This document shows positions 23,438-33,406 of a stretch of 64,000 nt of DNA, piece by piece. The position numbers were made by a program, and so were the translations under genes. A model generated the notes under the pieces. The model saw nothing but the letters and a program-made list of their open reading frames with translations, was not told the DNA's origin and did no database searches. This DNA comes from Isoetes taiwanensis (lineage: Eukaryota; Streptophyta; Lycopodiopsida; Isoetales; Isoetaceae). Each line of letters begins with the position of its first letter. Positions within the stretch are counted from its first letter, which is position 1. Location of the stretch: assembly GCA_021234155.1 (NCBI GenBank), contig JAJEKV010000020.1, positions 6,868,563-6,932,562 of the forward strand, given 5' to 3'.

Positions 23438-24305
23438 GAAATGGTGATGTCCGCAGCATCGTGGGTCTCCCCACCTTGGGATCTTCCTAACCTGCAATCA
23501 ACCTGATACATACGATATACTACTATAATACTTACACATTTATTAAGATTACCTTAAGGTAATATTTTTTTTTTTTTGAACATTATTACGCCATTATATT
23601 ATGAAATAACTTATCAATTCATAACATCATTAAAACAAGTTACTAGGTACTTCACTTATCACGACAATTTAGTTTATCAAAATTTTAAATCAACGTTCGA
23701 GGTACTCTTCATTCCTTGCAACACATTCCAACAAAAATTTGTGTTGCAAGTCTTCGTAGCTCGACCTCCTTGCCCTCCGGAGCACTCTATTGGCCTGCAG
23801 GTCGACACTATGTTAGTACCATTTATTTATTAATAAAATTTTGGTTATATAGTGACCACCCCACCTATCTACATGAATGCATGGCTAATCTCCCGGCATA
23901 GGAAGTGGATGATTCTTCCATCGTGGCCGTGGAGACAGCGTCCTATCATGCCTATATGCCGCTCATGCCTACACCTCTAGTTGCCCAGCGTGGAGGATAT
24001 CCTTCCCGTATATGGGGCGTGAAGGATAGATTCCTCCTATCAAAGCATATATGGGGCTAAAGGTGCCTTTCCTATCAATGCATTCCTCAATGACCTCCTT
24101 TCTCTCGGGGTCGTCTACTTCCGTGGGACAGAAGTAGACTTTCTAATCTACCTTCCACTCGTCCAAGCGGAAACGTGGTCATGCCTACATTGACATTACA
24201 CCATGCCCTAGAGATCACCGTAGTGGTCTCATCATCGGTAACAACGCATGCGGCCCATACCTAGCATAGGTTGCATGCGTAGATTAATCTTAACTACACA
24301 TAGAA
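23438..24305 (-). other. 3' untranslated region of the chromovirus
   Basis: About 870 bp between the pol stop and the polypurine tract, with no conserved ORF. It contains a perfect 9-bp stem (GTCTACTTC at 24113-24121 and GAAGTAGAC at 24131-24139, 9-base loop). Confidence 0.6.
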
Positions 24306-27300
24306 TTAATCTACACAAATCGACATGCCTGAGCCGATTTCTTCGGAGATGACCTTGCCGTCCCATTGCTCCATGAACTGTGGGTACTGCTTTACTAGAT
24401 CCTTCTTAAGTACCCATGTCGCGTCTTCCACTGGCAAGTGTTTCCACTTGACCAAGTATTGGAGAAACTCTGATCTCCTTGTTTTCTTGAAGGCTTTATC
24501 AAGAATCAATTCTGGGATTACTTCCAGCTGCTCCTCCGTCATTTCCAACAACGTTGGAGTATCCAAGACTTCGTCTGGGTTTGGAGTGTGCTTCTTCAAC
24601 AAACTCACGTGGAAGACCTTATGAATCTTTAGGTGTGCTGGTAGGTCCAATCTGTAGGATTGATTTCCTATTCTCTTGACTATTTTGAAAGGTTCAGCCC
24701 ACCTCGGAGCAAGCTTCTTACAATTGCCGATGCGGAGCTTTGCCTGCTTCACCTTGATCTTGAGCCATACATCATCTCCAACTTGGAACTCTCTGGATGT
24801 GCGATGCTTGTCGGCGATGCTCTTTTGACGAGTCCTTGCTGCTAGGAGATACCCTCGCACTTCTTCCACGAGCTGCTGCATGTCGGACAACATCTACTGC
24901 GAAACTTCTACTTTTGACACGGGGTTGTACCAAGTGTCTGGAGTTAGGCATTGATAGCCGTAATTGATCATAAACGGCGATATTTGGGATGATTCTTGCT
25001 TGGTGCTATTGTTGGCAAACTCCACCAAGTGAATAAATTCTTCCCACATACCTTGCTTGTTCCAGACGTAGTTTCGTAGCATGTCCTCCAAAATCCTGTT
25101 GGTCCGCTCCGTTTGGCCATCCGTCTGAGGATGGTACGCTGTGCTCATAGATAGCTTCGTCTGAATGGTCGCAAAGAGGTCTTGCCAAAAGGCACTCATA
25201 AACTTCGGATCCCTGTCGGAGATAATCTCCCTTGGCATGCCATGAAGCCTGAAGATCTCTTTGGTAAAGAGCTTTGCTGTATCCATAGCGGTGTCTGTGG
25301 TCCTGCAAGGCACAAAATGTGCCATCTTCGACAACTTATCGACCACTACCATCAAGGCATCCTTCCCTCTTACTGTCCTTGGAAGCCCTGTGATGAAGTC
25401 CATGCTGATGACCTCCCACTTAGCGTTTGGCACCGCTAATGGCTCTAATGCCCCTGGAATTCGAAGTTGCTCTGCCTTCGTCTGCTGACATAGCTGACAT
25501 TCCTTGATGTAGCGAGCTACCTGCTTCTTCATTCCTGGCCAATAATAGCTGCTGCGCACTTTGAAATATGTCTTCATGAATCCCGCATGGCCAGCTATTG
25601 GACTGTTGTGCGTGTCATGGAGGATCAATTTCCTTACACCTGATGATTCGGGTACGCACAACTTGTTCTTATGGTATAACAGGTTGCCTTCCTTCTTATA
25701 ATGTTTGAAGGCTTCCCGCTCCTTATCTGTTCTAGCCTCCCTAGAGAGGCTTGCCCATACTTCCCTGGAATCCACATCCGTTGGCAAGGACTCTTCAATC
25801 TTCTTACCAAAGTCGCTGGAGAGCGTCGAAATTGCATTGCAATGCACCCTAGTTGTCAGGGGATGCCTTGAAAGCGCATCCGCTACCACATTGAGCTTCC
25901 CTGGCTTGTAGACTATATCAAAGTCATACTCTTCAAGGAACTCCATCCACCTTCTCTGCCTCAAGTTGAGGTGTGGTTGCGTGAATACATACTGGAGGCT
26001 CTGATGGTCTGTATCCAATTGGAACTTCCTTCCCAAAAGATAGTGCCTCCAAATTCTTAATGCCCTGACAACGGCAAGCAATTCTTGATCGTGCGTCGGG
26101 TAGCGCATTTCGGCATCGTTCATCTTCCTGGAATCATATGCTACCACACGCTCTTCTTGCATGAGCACTGCACCTGTAGCTATCTTACTCGCATCTGTGG
26201 CTACAAGCTTATCTTTCTCTGGGTCTGGCAGGGTCAAGACAGGGGCGGTCGTCAGAGCTTCCTTCAACAATTCAAACCCCGCTTGGGCTTTCTTGTGCCA
26301 ATGCTCTGCCCAATCTTTCACCTTCTCTGCCCTCGTCAAGTCTGTTAGCGGGGCCGCTATCTTAGCAAAGTTCTTCACGAACTTCCTGTAGTACCCTGCT
26401 AGGCCGAGAAAACTTCTGACCTCATGCACATTCTTCGGTGCCGGCCACTGAATCACTGCTTCAATCTTGGCGGGATCCGTCGAGATTCCTTCTGCTGAGA
26501 TCACATGACCTAGGTATTCCACCTTCTCCGTTGCGAAGTGGCACTTCGACAACTTGGCGTACAACTGGTGCCTCTTCAACTTCTCCAGCACTCTCCTTAA
26601 GTGTTGTACGTGCTCTTCAAGGGATCTGCTATACACCAAAATGTCGTCAAAGAATACAATCACAAAGGTGTCTAAGAACTCCCTGAAGATGTCGTTCATG
26701 AGCCTCATGAACGTTGCTGGGGCATTCGATAAGCCGGAAGGCATTACCGTGAACTCATAATGCCCATACCACGTTCTGAAGGCGGTTTTATGGATATCCT
26801 CTTCCTTTATCCGGATTTGGTGATAGCCTAACCTTAAGTCAATTTTGGAGAAGACCTTTGCCCCTTGGAGCTGATCCATCAAGTCATCCGATCTGGGAAG
26901 CGCATACTTGTTCTTGATGGTGTGCTTATTCAACTGCCTGTAGTCTATGCACATTCTCAAGCTGCCATCCTTCTTCTTGACAAAAAGAATGGGCGCTCCA
27001 AATGGCGAGACACTAGGTCTAATGAAGCCTAGGTCGAGCAACTCCTGCAATTGCTTCTTTAGCTCTGTCAGCTCTTGCGTCGTCATTCTGTATGGAGCCT
27101 TGCTTGTCGGCTTCGTTCCCGGTTCGAGTGCTATCTCACACTCGACTCCCCTGTAAGGAGGGAGGTGCTCGATCTCGTCTGGAAAGAGATCGTGGAACTC
27201 TGTGATCAACTTAGCTATTTGCTTCGGCAACTTGCTGAGCACCTTGTCTTCTTTGCTTTCTTCTGACTCCGGCTCTTCAATCTCAATCTTGAAGATGTAA

Positions 27301-29098
27301 GCCACCTGCTCGCTCTTGATGCACTTGAACAGCCACTTAGAAGACATACACTGCATGATGGGAACAACTTCTTTACCTGTGATCTCGATGATCCTGCCGT
27401 CGGGTGTTGGGAAGGTCACCTTCCGCTTTCCACAATCAATGATGGCCCCTGCTGGTCCAAGATACTCCATTCCTATGATCAAGTCATACTTGCCAATGCC
27501 CATTACTTCTGCTCCCATCTGGATATTAATCCCTGGCAAGTCGATGTCGAAATTAATTCTCTTGCCTGCCGTCTGCCTTACTGCTCCACTTGCTAAGACA
27601 ACGGGCCTCGGCTTCGACTTTAGTGGTTTCAACTTCAACATTTCAACCATTCTGGGGGATGCAAAGTTATGGCTACTTCCTGAGTCTATTAGGACTATGA
27701 AGGACTTGGCCTTGGCCTTCCCTACTGTGGAAATTACCTTATACTGGCTCTCTGCTTGCTCTGTGTCTATTGCGGCAAAGATATGACACTCACCCTGAAT
27801 GTAGTCGCGGGCTGCCTCACCGTCATCGTCAGACAGAGTGTCCCAATCTCCCAACTCCGCTAGTGCTGCGCTCATGACGTAGGGGCAGTTCGCTGTCCTG
27901 TGGCCTGGCTGGAAGCACCTGAAGCAAAGCTGCTTTTCTATGCACTCCTGCCTCTTTTCCTTGGGCATTGCTTGCAAAAAGGACCCACTGCTTTAAAGTA
28001 GTTTGACCCTTCCTGCGTGTCCTTGAAGGATACCTGCTTCTTCTCGTGCTGCTTCCCCTGGTTGCCACCATATGGGGCTCTAGCTGGGTCTGGACTGGCT
28101 GCCCTAGGGCTATAACTCCCTGTTGCCTTGCCTTTATCCTGGTAATACTGCTGCCTCTGCCCGCTATTCTGAGGTCCTGTCCCTTGCAAGCTTATTGCCT
28201 TGGACTCTGCTTCTGATACTGTCTTAGGGTTTATTGCCCTTACAAGCTTGCGGATCTCCTCATTCAGCCCCTCAATATAGCTCTCCACTGCATGCTTTTC
28301 ACCCAACTTTGGCACATAAAGCCTTAGCCTCATGAATTCCTCTGTATATTTCTGGACCGATTTGTTGCCTTGCTGCAATCTGTAAAACTGCTGCATCATG
28401 CTGGACTTATGCTCTCTTGGGACGTAGTGGCGCTTGAAGGCTTTAGCAAACTTTCTGAACCTGCAAGCATCCCTGCTTAAGCCATGGGCCTTGGCATAAC
28501 CCTTCCACCAAATGCGTGCTGCTCCTTTCAGGTTGGCTGTTGCCACCCTGCCTTTATCCTTGTCCTTCATACCATAAGCGTTGCCATATTCGCTCATCTC
28601 ATCGAGCCAAGCCTCTGCCTCCATGCCTAACCTGTTCTCGCCTGAGAATTGCTCGAGCTTCCTGGCCTTCCAAACATTTCCCAATGCAGAGTCTACCTTC
28701 TTCTGGTAGTCAGAGGCTCTTGTGTCCCTTTGTCGTCCCTCTGTGGTATCCCTCTGCCTTCCATCTGTGGTGTCCCTCTGCCTTCCATCCCTACGGTCCT
28801 GGGCCTGCTCTTCCTCTTCCTCGGAGTCGGAGTCCGAATCTGAGCTTGAGTCGGAGGATTCCGTGCTGGAGGACCTCCTTCTCTTGCTCCTCTTCTTGTC
28901 CCTTCCTGTTTTCCGAGCTGATGCCTACGGCAACTGAGCGTTGCCCTCCGAACCCACTCCTGCTTGTGCGGCCAGCAAAGCCTTTATCTGCTCAAGGTCT
29001 GTCCTCATCTGTGATATTTCCTCTTCTGGGGTCATGGGTCCAAATTCTTCGTACAGGTTCCTTGCCGGGGGTGGCCTGGGCGGACTCTGTTCTTCCAT
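24306..29098 (-). pseudogene. gag-pol: Chromovirus gag-pol (single ORF, near intact, few breaks)
   Basis: The ATG at 29098 opens Gag. It has an N-terminal MEEQSPP region, an acidic and Ser-rich stretch, an 8-residue repeat (GRQRDTT), the retrotransposon gag domain (about 28640-28250, WLDEMSEYGNAYG to RRWWKGYAK-like), and a CCHC knuckle [14 protein letters not shown] (27930). Pol follows: protease [11 protein letters not shown] (27690), RT with FFDDILVYS (26650), RNase H (TDASKIATG, 26190), integrase HHCC and DDE core (25620-25000), a GPF/Y-type segment, then a chromodomain (24500-24390, YLVKWKHLPVEDATW). Breaks: TAG near 28926, a one-base loss in a T run near 27970, TAG at 24893-24895. Both TAGs replace a CAG expected from context. 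The Gag-Pol lacks an internal stop otherwise. Confidence 0.9.
28729..28800 (-). repeat. 24-bp coding minisatellite in gag
   Basis: About 2.7 copies of a 24-bp unit (plus strand ...CCCTCTGCCTTCCATCTGTGG...) encode the charged GRQRDTT repeat of Gag. The period is a multiple of three, so the frame is kept. Confidence 0.7.
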
Positions 29099-29140
29099 AT
29101 GGTCTCGGCGTTGTCGTTCTCCTGAGCCTAGGCCTCTAGC

Positions 29141-29290
29141 TGCATACACAAGTAATTCATGGCTATGTGGTTAGTTTTACTTGTTCTCTTGCATTATTTA
29201 TGTTTGTTGGTATAGTTGGGGAACAAAATACATCGACAAAACATTTAAAGTGCAAAAGAAATTATATTTATATTATATAATATTTTAGTA
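29141..29290 (-). promoter_or_regulatory. Possible gag leader: TATA-like DNA and splice acceptor
   Basis: Between ORF-X and the gag ATG the minus strand has TATAAATATAAT (about 29265-29276) and, about 45 bp before the ATG, a pyrimidine-poor but consensus-ended acceptor TGTATGCAG. Either could give gag its own mRNA despite two upstream ORFs. Pattern only. Confidence 0.3.
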
Positions 29291-29318
29291 CAAAATCTCC
29301 GGGATCAAGAGTCTATTA

Positions 29319-30839
29319 ATCTTGAAATCGCCGGTAAGATGGGTTGTCCTCAAGGAACTTTTTAACTTGGGCCGTTCCTATGGAGCGTCCCAAGTTCCTA
29401 AGACATTGGTTGGCGTCCCCCACATAATCTTTGTCACCAACTCCTCTACTCTGCGGTCGGAGGTGTAGGCCGCGGTTACTGCCAATCTTCCCTGCCGTCG
29501 GTAGGGCACGGCGAAGTCGAAGAGGTCGAGTGCCATCGCTCTCTTGACTAAGACAGCATAGTCGACATTTTTGCTATTGAACATGCCTGCCAAAGCCCGA
29601 GAGTGCAATAAGCATGAACACTCCCTCTTAAGCCCGGGGCTGAATTTGCGGTGTATCACCGCTATTCTCCCATCCAGCAGCAGGGGTAGGTAGTACCTCA
29701 GCGACCTGTCGTTGTGTGTCGCAGATGATTCCCCACTTGCTTGGCCTCCAGCTCTATGCCGTCCGGCGTACTCGTCGACTTCTACCTCAGTCAGTTCTCG
29801 GTGATGCGCATTGTCGAAGTCGACTTCATGTTCATTCTGCTCCTCTTCTTTGCCGAGGTGGTGTCGAGGGGCTCGGCATCAAGATGCCGGGTGGTCTTGC
29901 CTCGATCCCCATCCGTTCCTGAATGGCGAGGAACTCTTCTTCAGATGGCGCTTCTCCTATTCTCCATAACTTTGTCTTATGTTCTTTGTAGGCTCGGATG
30001 TCGGAAGTCGACTCCCCTGTGTAGGTGTCGGCTTCTCGCACTTGAAGCGGGAAGTCTGAGGCTCCCCGGACGATGAAGTCGTCCAAATCTGGTTGCTGCC
30101 GTAGTTGGTGTAGCAACTCATCAAGCCGGAGCTCCCTCTCTCTGCATTCGGGGAGATTTTGGATGTCGCTGAGGAGCAGATACTCCTCACCGTCGATGAT
30201 GATGGGGGCTAGGCTTGTGATGCCTAGCCCAAGTGGGGGAGCAACTCTGAGGTTTTGCCGGCTCCACTCGAAGTTGGCCAGCTCCTCTTCTGCTTGCCGC
30301 CATTCTTCCTCTGAGTCGAGCTCCGTGTACTCTTCGTCGTCCGACTCCTCTTCTTCTTCTCTTCCTTCTTGTTCTTGCTGATACTGTAAAAGCATCTGCT
30401 CTTCTGCTTGGGCTGCTATGGGGTCCACCTCCATGGGAGGAATAGAGGTTGCCCCCATTGGGTTTTCGGCACGGTGGGAAAGGAAAATGGCTAAGGCAAC
30501 GGTGTAGGAGAAATGCTTGGTCCTGTCAACTGTCAGGACCATGTAATCTGGCAGCCGCTGTGCCTTGTTGGTCAAGTATTTGGCGATGTTCGGAACATCG
30601 CCCAGGGCTGCTTGAAGGGATGGGCGGGGAACAAAATGGCCTATGCAAGGTGTTAGCTGCACTAGGGAGGGTCCTACCCTAGCTTGGAACTCTGCTAAAA
30701 CTTGCCTATATGCCGGGGTTGCATGTAGGGTGGCTTGGACATCTATTTCTTTCCTGAAGACTCGGAAGATGTCGTTGACATCAGCCTCGGCAGCATGGGC
30801 ATTGGCGATGTACCATCGCCTGAAGTCAGCAGTGGCCAT
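29319..30839 (-). pseudogene. ORF-X: unknown roughly 500-codon protein of the chromovirus
   Basis: The ATG at 30839 opens a clean 335-codon frame (MATADFRRWYIANAHAAEAD) to 29832. After a frame slip near 29850 the sequence continues (HNDRSLRYYLPLLLDG, then KRAMALDLFDFAVPYRRQGR) to about 29380, and after another slip to a stop near 29319 (NPSYRRFQD). The N-terminal 120 residues look globular. Residues about 155-200 are strongly acidic (EEEEESDDEEYTE). The C-terminal part is globular again. No known family is recognised; it is not Gag, Pol, Env or a known silencing suppressor by eye. It is sense-oriented between the histone-like ORF and gag, with its own TATA-like motif and hairpin pair upstream. 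Confidence 0.65.
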
Positions 30840-30945
30840 TGATCTAACGAAGAAGAGAAACAGATGCAGAAGCGCCTCAGGGAGCTGGAAGATCGCCTAA
30901 ACAGTCAAGAGCAAACTTGTAGGGTGCTAAGTGAGAAATGGGGGG

Positions 30946-30956
30946 CCTATTTATAG
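30946..30956 (-). promoter_or_regulatory. TATA-like box upstream of ORF-X
   Basis: The minus strand reads CTATAAATAGG, matching the plant TATA consensus, about 107 bp before the ORF-X ATG at 30839. A pyrimidine-rich leader follows. It suggests an internal promoter. Confidence 0.55.
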
Positions 30957-31141
30957 AAAAGGGGAAAACCCTAATTTTCGATGACCTAGAAATTTATTGG
31001 GATTGGGCAATTCTGACCTATTAGGAGGTGCAATTGAGAATTTGAAGACTACTTTTAGGGTTTAAGCATGCTATGACCAACTAATGAACCTATTGCAACC
31101 AACTGGAGATCATTTGGATATGGTGAGGAAAATGCTGAGAG

Positions 31142-31208
31142 GTCTCACACGTTGCGCCCAGACCGATAATGAAAAGTTTATTTTCTGTCCTGGCGCCACG
31201 TGTGAGAC
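31142..31208. repeat. 67-bp hairpin, copy a
   Basis: Outer arms GTCTCACACGTTGCGCC and GGCGCCACGTGTGAGAC pair over 16 of 17 positions. An inner stem AATGAA/TTTATT pairs with one G-U. Copies b, c and d share the layout and the 67-bp length. This copy lies between the histone-like ORF and ORF-X. Confidence 0.85.
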
Positions 31209-31341
31209 ATGGGCTCTAAATGGGCTGAACTTGATCAATTTGGGTGATCTAAGGATCTAATCTTACTGGACTCGTCGAGTTAGGCAGAATTGACCCCTTA
31301 TTTGGTCTGTTTGGAGCTGTTTTGGGCATTTTTGGGGCATG

Positions 31342-31408
31342 GTCTCACACGTTGCGCCCAGCCCGAAAATGAAAAGTTCATTTTCTGTCCTGGCGCGACG
31401 TGTGAGAC
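31342..31408. repeat. 67-bp hairpin, copy b
   Basis: The most regular copy. The outer stem is 17 pairs with one G-U, and the inner stem GAAAATGAA/TTCATTTTC is a perfect 9 pairs around AAG. It lies 133 bp from copy a. Confidence 0.85.
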
Positions 31409-31532
31409 ATCGTCTCAATTTTGCTCAAAATGTCCCTTTTAACCAAAACAAGAGCCAGAATTCAATATCTTAACCTAATTAAGCAAGATTAAACATATAT
31501 TTTACCCAAAAAATCTTTATATTAACAAAGGT

Positions 31533-32772
31533 TTAAGGGCGTTCCCCCTTAATGTGCCTAGCAAGATGCATGTCTTGCCTCATGACTGTGACTCTCTTCG
31601 CGTGAACTGTGCAGGCCGTCGAATCTTCAAAGTGCTGCACCAGTTTCTGCTCTGCTGCCTCCTGTAGGCACAGCAACATTTCGCCAGTCACCCTCATATC
31701 CGTATTGTACTCCTGGATGACCTCTCAGACTAGGCGCTGGAACGGTGCACGGGGGATCAAAAATCCGTAGCTTCGCTGGAAGTGCCGGATTTCTTTGAGG
31801 GCTCTCCTCTCCGTCTCCTTCCTCCCGGTCCGCCTCTTTCCTGGTGCTCTGGGAGGCTTGGGCTTTGGTGGTGGTGGCTTTAGGGTCTGGCTCCTTGTCG
31901 GATGTCCGCCCTCGATAGTCCGTACCCTGTTCTCCTGATAGTATGCGTTATATGCTTCCCACTTCGCCATGAAGGCGTTGTGTTCCTTCATCTTCTTTTG
32001 ATAACCTTTACGGGGTCTATCACATACGCCTCCCGTTGTGGCCGCTGGGCTTTGTTCCTATCCCACGTTGGGTAAGGTGGGGGCTTCGGCGCCTGCCCGG
32101 GCTGCTCCTGCTCAGGTGCCACCTGCTCAGGTACTTCCTTTTCCACGACCGGGGGTTTTGAAGAGCTTGCCCCCTCAGTGTTGGGGACGTAATCTTCGTC
32201 CGGGTCGTCGGTGGAGGGCGGGGTCTGGTCGCCTGATGGTTCGTTGATGACGAGACCCTTCACTCGCTTGACCTTCACAACTGTTCTTTTGCCCGCCTTT
32301 ATGCGCTTGCCCGTCTTCTTCTTCGGCTCGCCGGCTGTGGTAGGCTCCTCCTCCTGTCTCTTTCTCTTCCTCTCTCGGCGGCGCTCTTTGGCTTCGTACT
32401 TCCTGATGAACGCCGCGAGGTCTTCTTTTTCAGCAGGATCAAGCCTCGGCTGCCGCTGCTCTCTCTCTCCTCAGCCTCCTTCATACGAGCCCAAGCTTCG
32501 AGTTGCTCCTCGATGGTCGGCTGTCTCTACTGTTCCCGTTCCTCCTTCCTCCTCCTTTCCTCCTCTCCGAGGATTTGGTGCATGATGTCTGGGCGCTAGT
32601 CGCCTAGGACCTCTGTCCCGTCGCTTTGGTCCGAGTCTGCCTCCTCACTCGATGAAGATTCGCCTTGCCTGAAAAGGCGTTTTTGCAGTATCCTCTGTAT
32701 GAGGGCAGGATCATGGGCGCTGGAGGATTCGCCTGAGCGGGGCTTCCTAGCAGTCTGTTTGGTCCTCGCCAT
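31533..32772 (-). pseudogene. Histone H3-like ORF captured in the chromovirus
   Basis: The ATG at 32772 is followed by ARTKQTARK, identical to H3 residues 1-9 including the K4 and K9 positions. A Ser/Glu/Lys/Arg-rich linker of about 315 residues follows (KKKTGKRIKAGKR at about 32310, Pro-rich at about 31850). The last 88 residues are an H3 histone fold: LKEIRHFQ (alpha N), [27 protein letters not shown], then [10 protein letters not shown] and a stop at 31533-31535. The fold is the same length as canonical H3. IRHFQ and LIP recall CENH3. Breaks: TAG at 32596-32598 and near 32530 (context suggests CAG), TGA near 31727 (suggests CGA), a 2-bp AG-repeat slip near 32462 and a one-base A-run loss near 32005. 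With the two slips allowed for, the length is an exact 413 codons, so an intact ancestor is likely. It is sense with gag-pol. Confidence 0.88.
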
Positions 32773-32846
32773 ATCCGATGTCAATCCGATGTCAGCGCCG
32801 GAAATCGTCTTAGCAGAGGGAGAGCGATTTTCTAAGGAATGGACGA

Positions 32847-32853
32847 GTTATAG
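32847..32853 (-). promoter_or_regulatory. Weak TATA-like motif upstream of the histone-like ORF
   Basis: The minus strand reads CTATAAC about 75 bp before the ATG at 32772, between hairpin copy c and the ORF. It parallels the clearer box before ORF-X. Confidence 0.3.
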
Positions 32854-32921
32854 GCGGGCGATTTTGGGTCAAATTTCAAACTACCTTTTTGGATCGCCTA
32901 AAACCCCTAAATTTAAGCATG

Positions 32922-32988
32922 GCGTCACACGTTGCACCCAGACCGATAATGAAAAGTTCATTTTCTGTCCTGGCGCGACGTGCGAGAC
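32922..32988. repeat. 67-bp hairpin, copy c
   Basis: Same 67-bp layout (GCGTCACACGTTGCACC to GGCGCGACGTGCGAGAC) with a few unpaired positions in the outer stem. The inner stem AATGAA/TTCATT is intact. It lies upstream of the histone-like ORF in element sense. Confidence 0.8.
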
Positions 32989-33135
32989 ATGGCAGATTCT
33001 GATGCTAAATTTTATACTTTCTAAGCATGTTTCTAGGAATATGATATGCCAATTCTACTAATTCCTAGCTCAAAATTAGAATTATCAAGTTATTTTTCTG
33101 TAATTTATGACTTTTTAGTGTGTTTCAAGCTGAAT

Positions 33136-33202
33136 GTCTCACATGTTGCGCCCAGCCCGAAAATGAGATTCTCATTATCTGTCCTGGCGCGACGTGTGAG
33201 AC
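33136..33202. repeat. 67-bp hairpin, copy d
   Basis: The outer stem GTCTCACATGTTGCGCC/GGCGCGACGTGTGAGAC pairs with G-U at two positions. The inner stem reads AATGAG/CTCATT where the others read AATGAA/TTCATT, a compensatory double change that keeps the pair. It lies 147 bp from copy c. Confidence 0.85.
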
Positions 33203-33393
33203 CATCCTACTTTTTGAAGGTTGGCTCACTAATTTTAGTCTTTTTATGTTTCCATTCATTTTAACTGTTACTAGCTTAGCATATACTACAAAAATGAGAA
33301 AAACAATTCCCATTTTTCGAGGTTCGAGGATCCTATCAAGTTAGTACTACTGGGAGCATGGTCAGTGCTTTGCTCTTGGTCACCAAGAACATT

Positions 33394-33405
33394 GCTCTGA
33401 TACCA
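33394..33405 (-). other. Primer binding site (tRNA-iMet type)
   Basis: The minus strand reads TGGTATCAGAGC one base inside the 5' LTR end. This is the classic complement to the 3' end of plant initiator tRNA-Met used by many LTR elements. Confidence 0.92.
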
Positions 33406-33406
33406 C

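Noticed and set aside
27316-27786. 156-codon plus-strand ORF
   Set aside because: Shadow of the chromovirus protease region, which has clear motifs on the minus strand.
28516-29139. 207-codon plus-strand ORF rich in Pro, Leu and Ser
   Set aside because: Antisense of gag with its acidic and Ser-rich coding repeat; no start context or domain.
31533-32772. Histone-like ORF as a host histone gene inserted by chance
   Set aside because: It has no target duplication or poly(A) of its own, shares strand and flanking hairpins with the next ORF, and lies between PBS and gag. Not fully excluded until other copies are seen.
31142-33202. Hairpin copies as a CRISPR-like array or ordinary MITE
   Set aside because: Only four copies, unequal spacing and no short unique spacers. 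No target duplications flank each copy.
33394-33405. tRNA-like sequence, possible tRNA gene fragment
   Set aside because: It is only 12 bases, sits one base from the LTR end and reads TGGTATCAGAGC, so it is the primer binding site.
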